DNA of 64,000 nucleotides from Neolewinella litorea (GTDB taxonomy: Bacteria; Bacteroidota; Bacteroidia; Chitinophagales; Saprospiraceae), in contig NZ_SRSF01000004.1 of assembly GCF_004803465.1 (NCBI RefSeq), positions 329,813-393,812 on the forward strand. The letters run 5' to 3'. Position numbers and translations under genes: made by a program. The notes under the pieces were generated by a model that searched no databases, was not told the origin of the DNA, and saw only the letters and a program-made list of their open reading frames with translations. Shown one piece after another: positions 63,612 to 64,000 of this stretch. How positions within the stretch are numbered: position 1 is the stretch's first letter; each line of letters opens with the position of its first letter.

Positions 63612-63838
63612 AAGTGTTACGAATTATTACTTAAGCATATGACAAATTGCAGGCTAGTTGGTCAGTAATCAGGTTCAAATACTTTAGAAAATCTTATATT
63701 AAAATAGTCGTCCCTGAAGAAGTATGAATCAGTCTTGCAAAGTGTTGAAAACCAGTAGGCTAATATCTTTTTATATTGTTGACGGCATATTAACTTTTCG
63801 CCAGAAACCGGCCAAATACGGCCAAAACCTTGCGAAAA

Positions 63839-64000
63839 ATGAAAGGCTCGCTGCCCAATCATGACCAAACGGATTTGTTCCGCAATCGCCTGACTTCAAT
63901 CATCAGTCTGGACCATGAGCTCTGCCGCCTGTCCGAGGAAATTGATTGGCCGTGGATCGATGAGGAGTTGGACGGTTACTATGCCCGGGAGGGCCGGCCC
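63839..64000 (+). mobile_element. IS5/IS1182-type transposase, N-terminal part (cut by window edge)
   Basis: 54 codons from ATG at 63839 to the window end. The sequence has DLFRNRLTSIISLDHELCRLSEEIDWPWIDEELDGYYAREGRP, the N-terminal domain (DUF772-like) of IS5-related DDE transposases, ending at the usual GRP turn. The 227-bp gap before it (63612-63838) is AT-rich and should hold the left end of the element. I cannot locate the terminal inverted repeat because the right end is outside. It marks the right border of the polysaccharide locus. Confidence 0.8.

Noticed and set aside
63662..63868. 68-codon minus-strand frame next to the transposase
   Set aside because: It overlaps the start of the transposase on the other strand and has no recognisable feature.

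Overview
The window looks like chromosomal DNA of a GC-rich marine-type Bacteroidetes, most like the Saprospiria (Lewinella group). The evidence is a type IX secretion (T9SS) C-terminal sorting domain, a SprA-like outer-membrane barrel ending in Phe, a fused bifunctional HisB, a UpxY-type NusG paralogue opening a capsule/exopolysaccharide locus, promoter elements of the Bacteroidetes form TAnnTTTG, and start codons with little Shine-Dalgarno signal. The lineage is inferred from gene families only.

Layout. 1-1000: the end of an unknown gene, then a tandem-repeat tract (159-bp and 173-bp units) that runs into the 3' end of a large outer-membrane protein gene (986-4486, minus). 4487-4933: a gene-free block with seven copies of the 11-bp palindrome ACGTCSGACGT. 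4934-10221 (minus): a compact histidine operon, transcribed tRNA-Phe, His-rich leader peptide, terminator, hisG, hisD, a GyrI-like gene, hisC, hisB. The leader region has all the parts of a translational attenuator. 10251-33968: mixed housekeeping and periplasmic genes. These include a ThuA-like lipoprotein with a large SGNH/PVC-dehydrogenase/HEAT/cytochrome c lipoprotein, a HAD hydrolase, two paralogous small outer-membrane proteins, hemW, tatC, an SDR, an FtsX-type ABC transporter, two GMC oxidoreductases around a shared Tat-exported small subunit, a lytic transglycosylase, an esterase, a ChbG-like deacetylase, and a beta-CASP hydrolase. 33969-34261: two perfect long hairpins built on the same ACGTCSGACGT core. 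34262-39984: DCC protein, rfbC, cyclophilin, methyltransferase, orphan OmpR-type regulator, VWA-like membrane protein. 39985-40500: a second palindrome family and a structured leader. 40501-44529: a 1342-residue beta-helix T9SS cargo protein with 444-bp internal repeats.

44721-63611 (plus) is one long surface-polysaccharide locus. It holds a UpxY antiterminator, a glycosyltransferase, rfbB, rfbA, an ABC exporter, two nucleotide-sugar enzymes, a CpsB-type phosphatase, Wza-like and Wzc-like export and kinase proteins, and then a tightly packed seven-gene module: a cytidylyltransferase-NeuB fusion, a KdsC-like phosphatase, a Gfo/Idh oxidoreductase, an SDR, an AAC(3)-like acyltransferase, a MaoC-like hotdog protein, and a DUF4910 peptidase-like protein. 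The module looks like a route to an unusual CMP-activated nonulosonic-acid-like sugar. From about 48.7 kb the DNA is visibly AT-richer than the left half, and the locus ends against an IS transposase cut by the window edge, so part of it was probably acquired by transfer.

The strongest observations are (i) the His attenuator whose leader ATG begins two bases past the last base of tRNA-Phe, with one base between them, (ii) the nonulosonate-like module with its gene fusion, and (iii) the palindrome families that occupy the gene-free blocks. All calls are by eye, with no database search.
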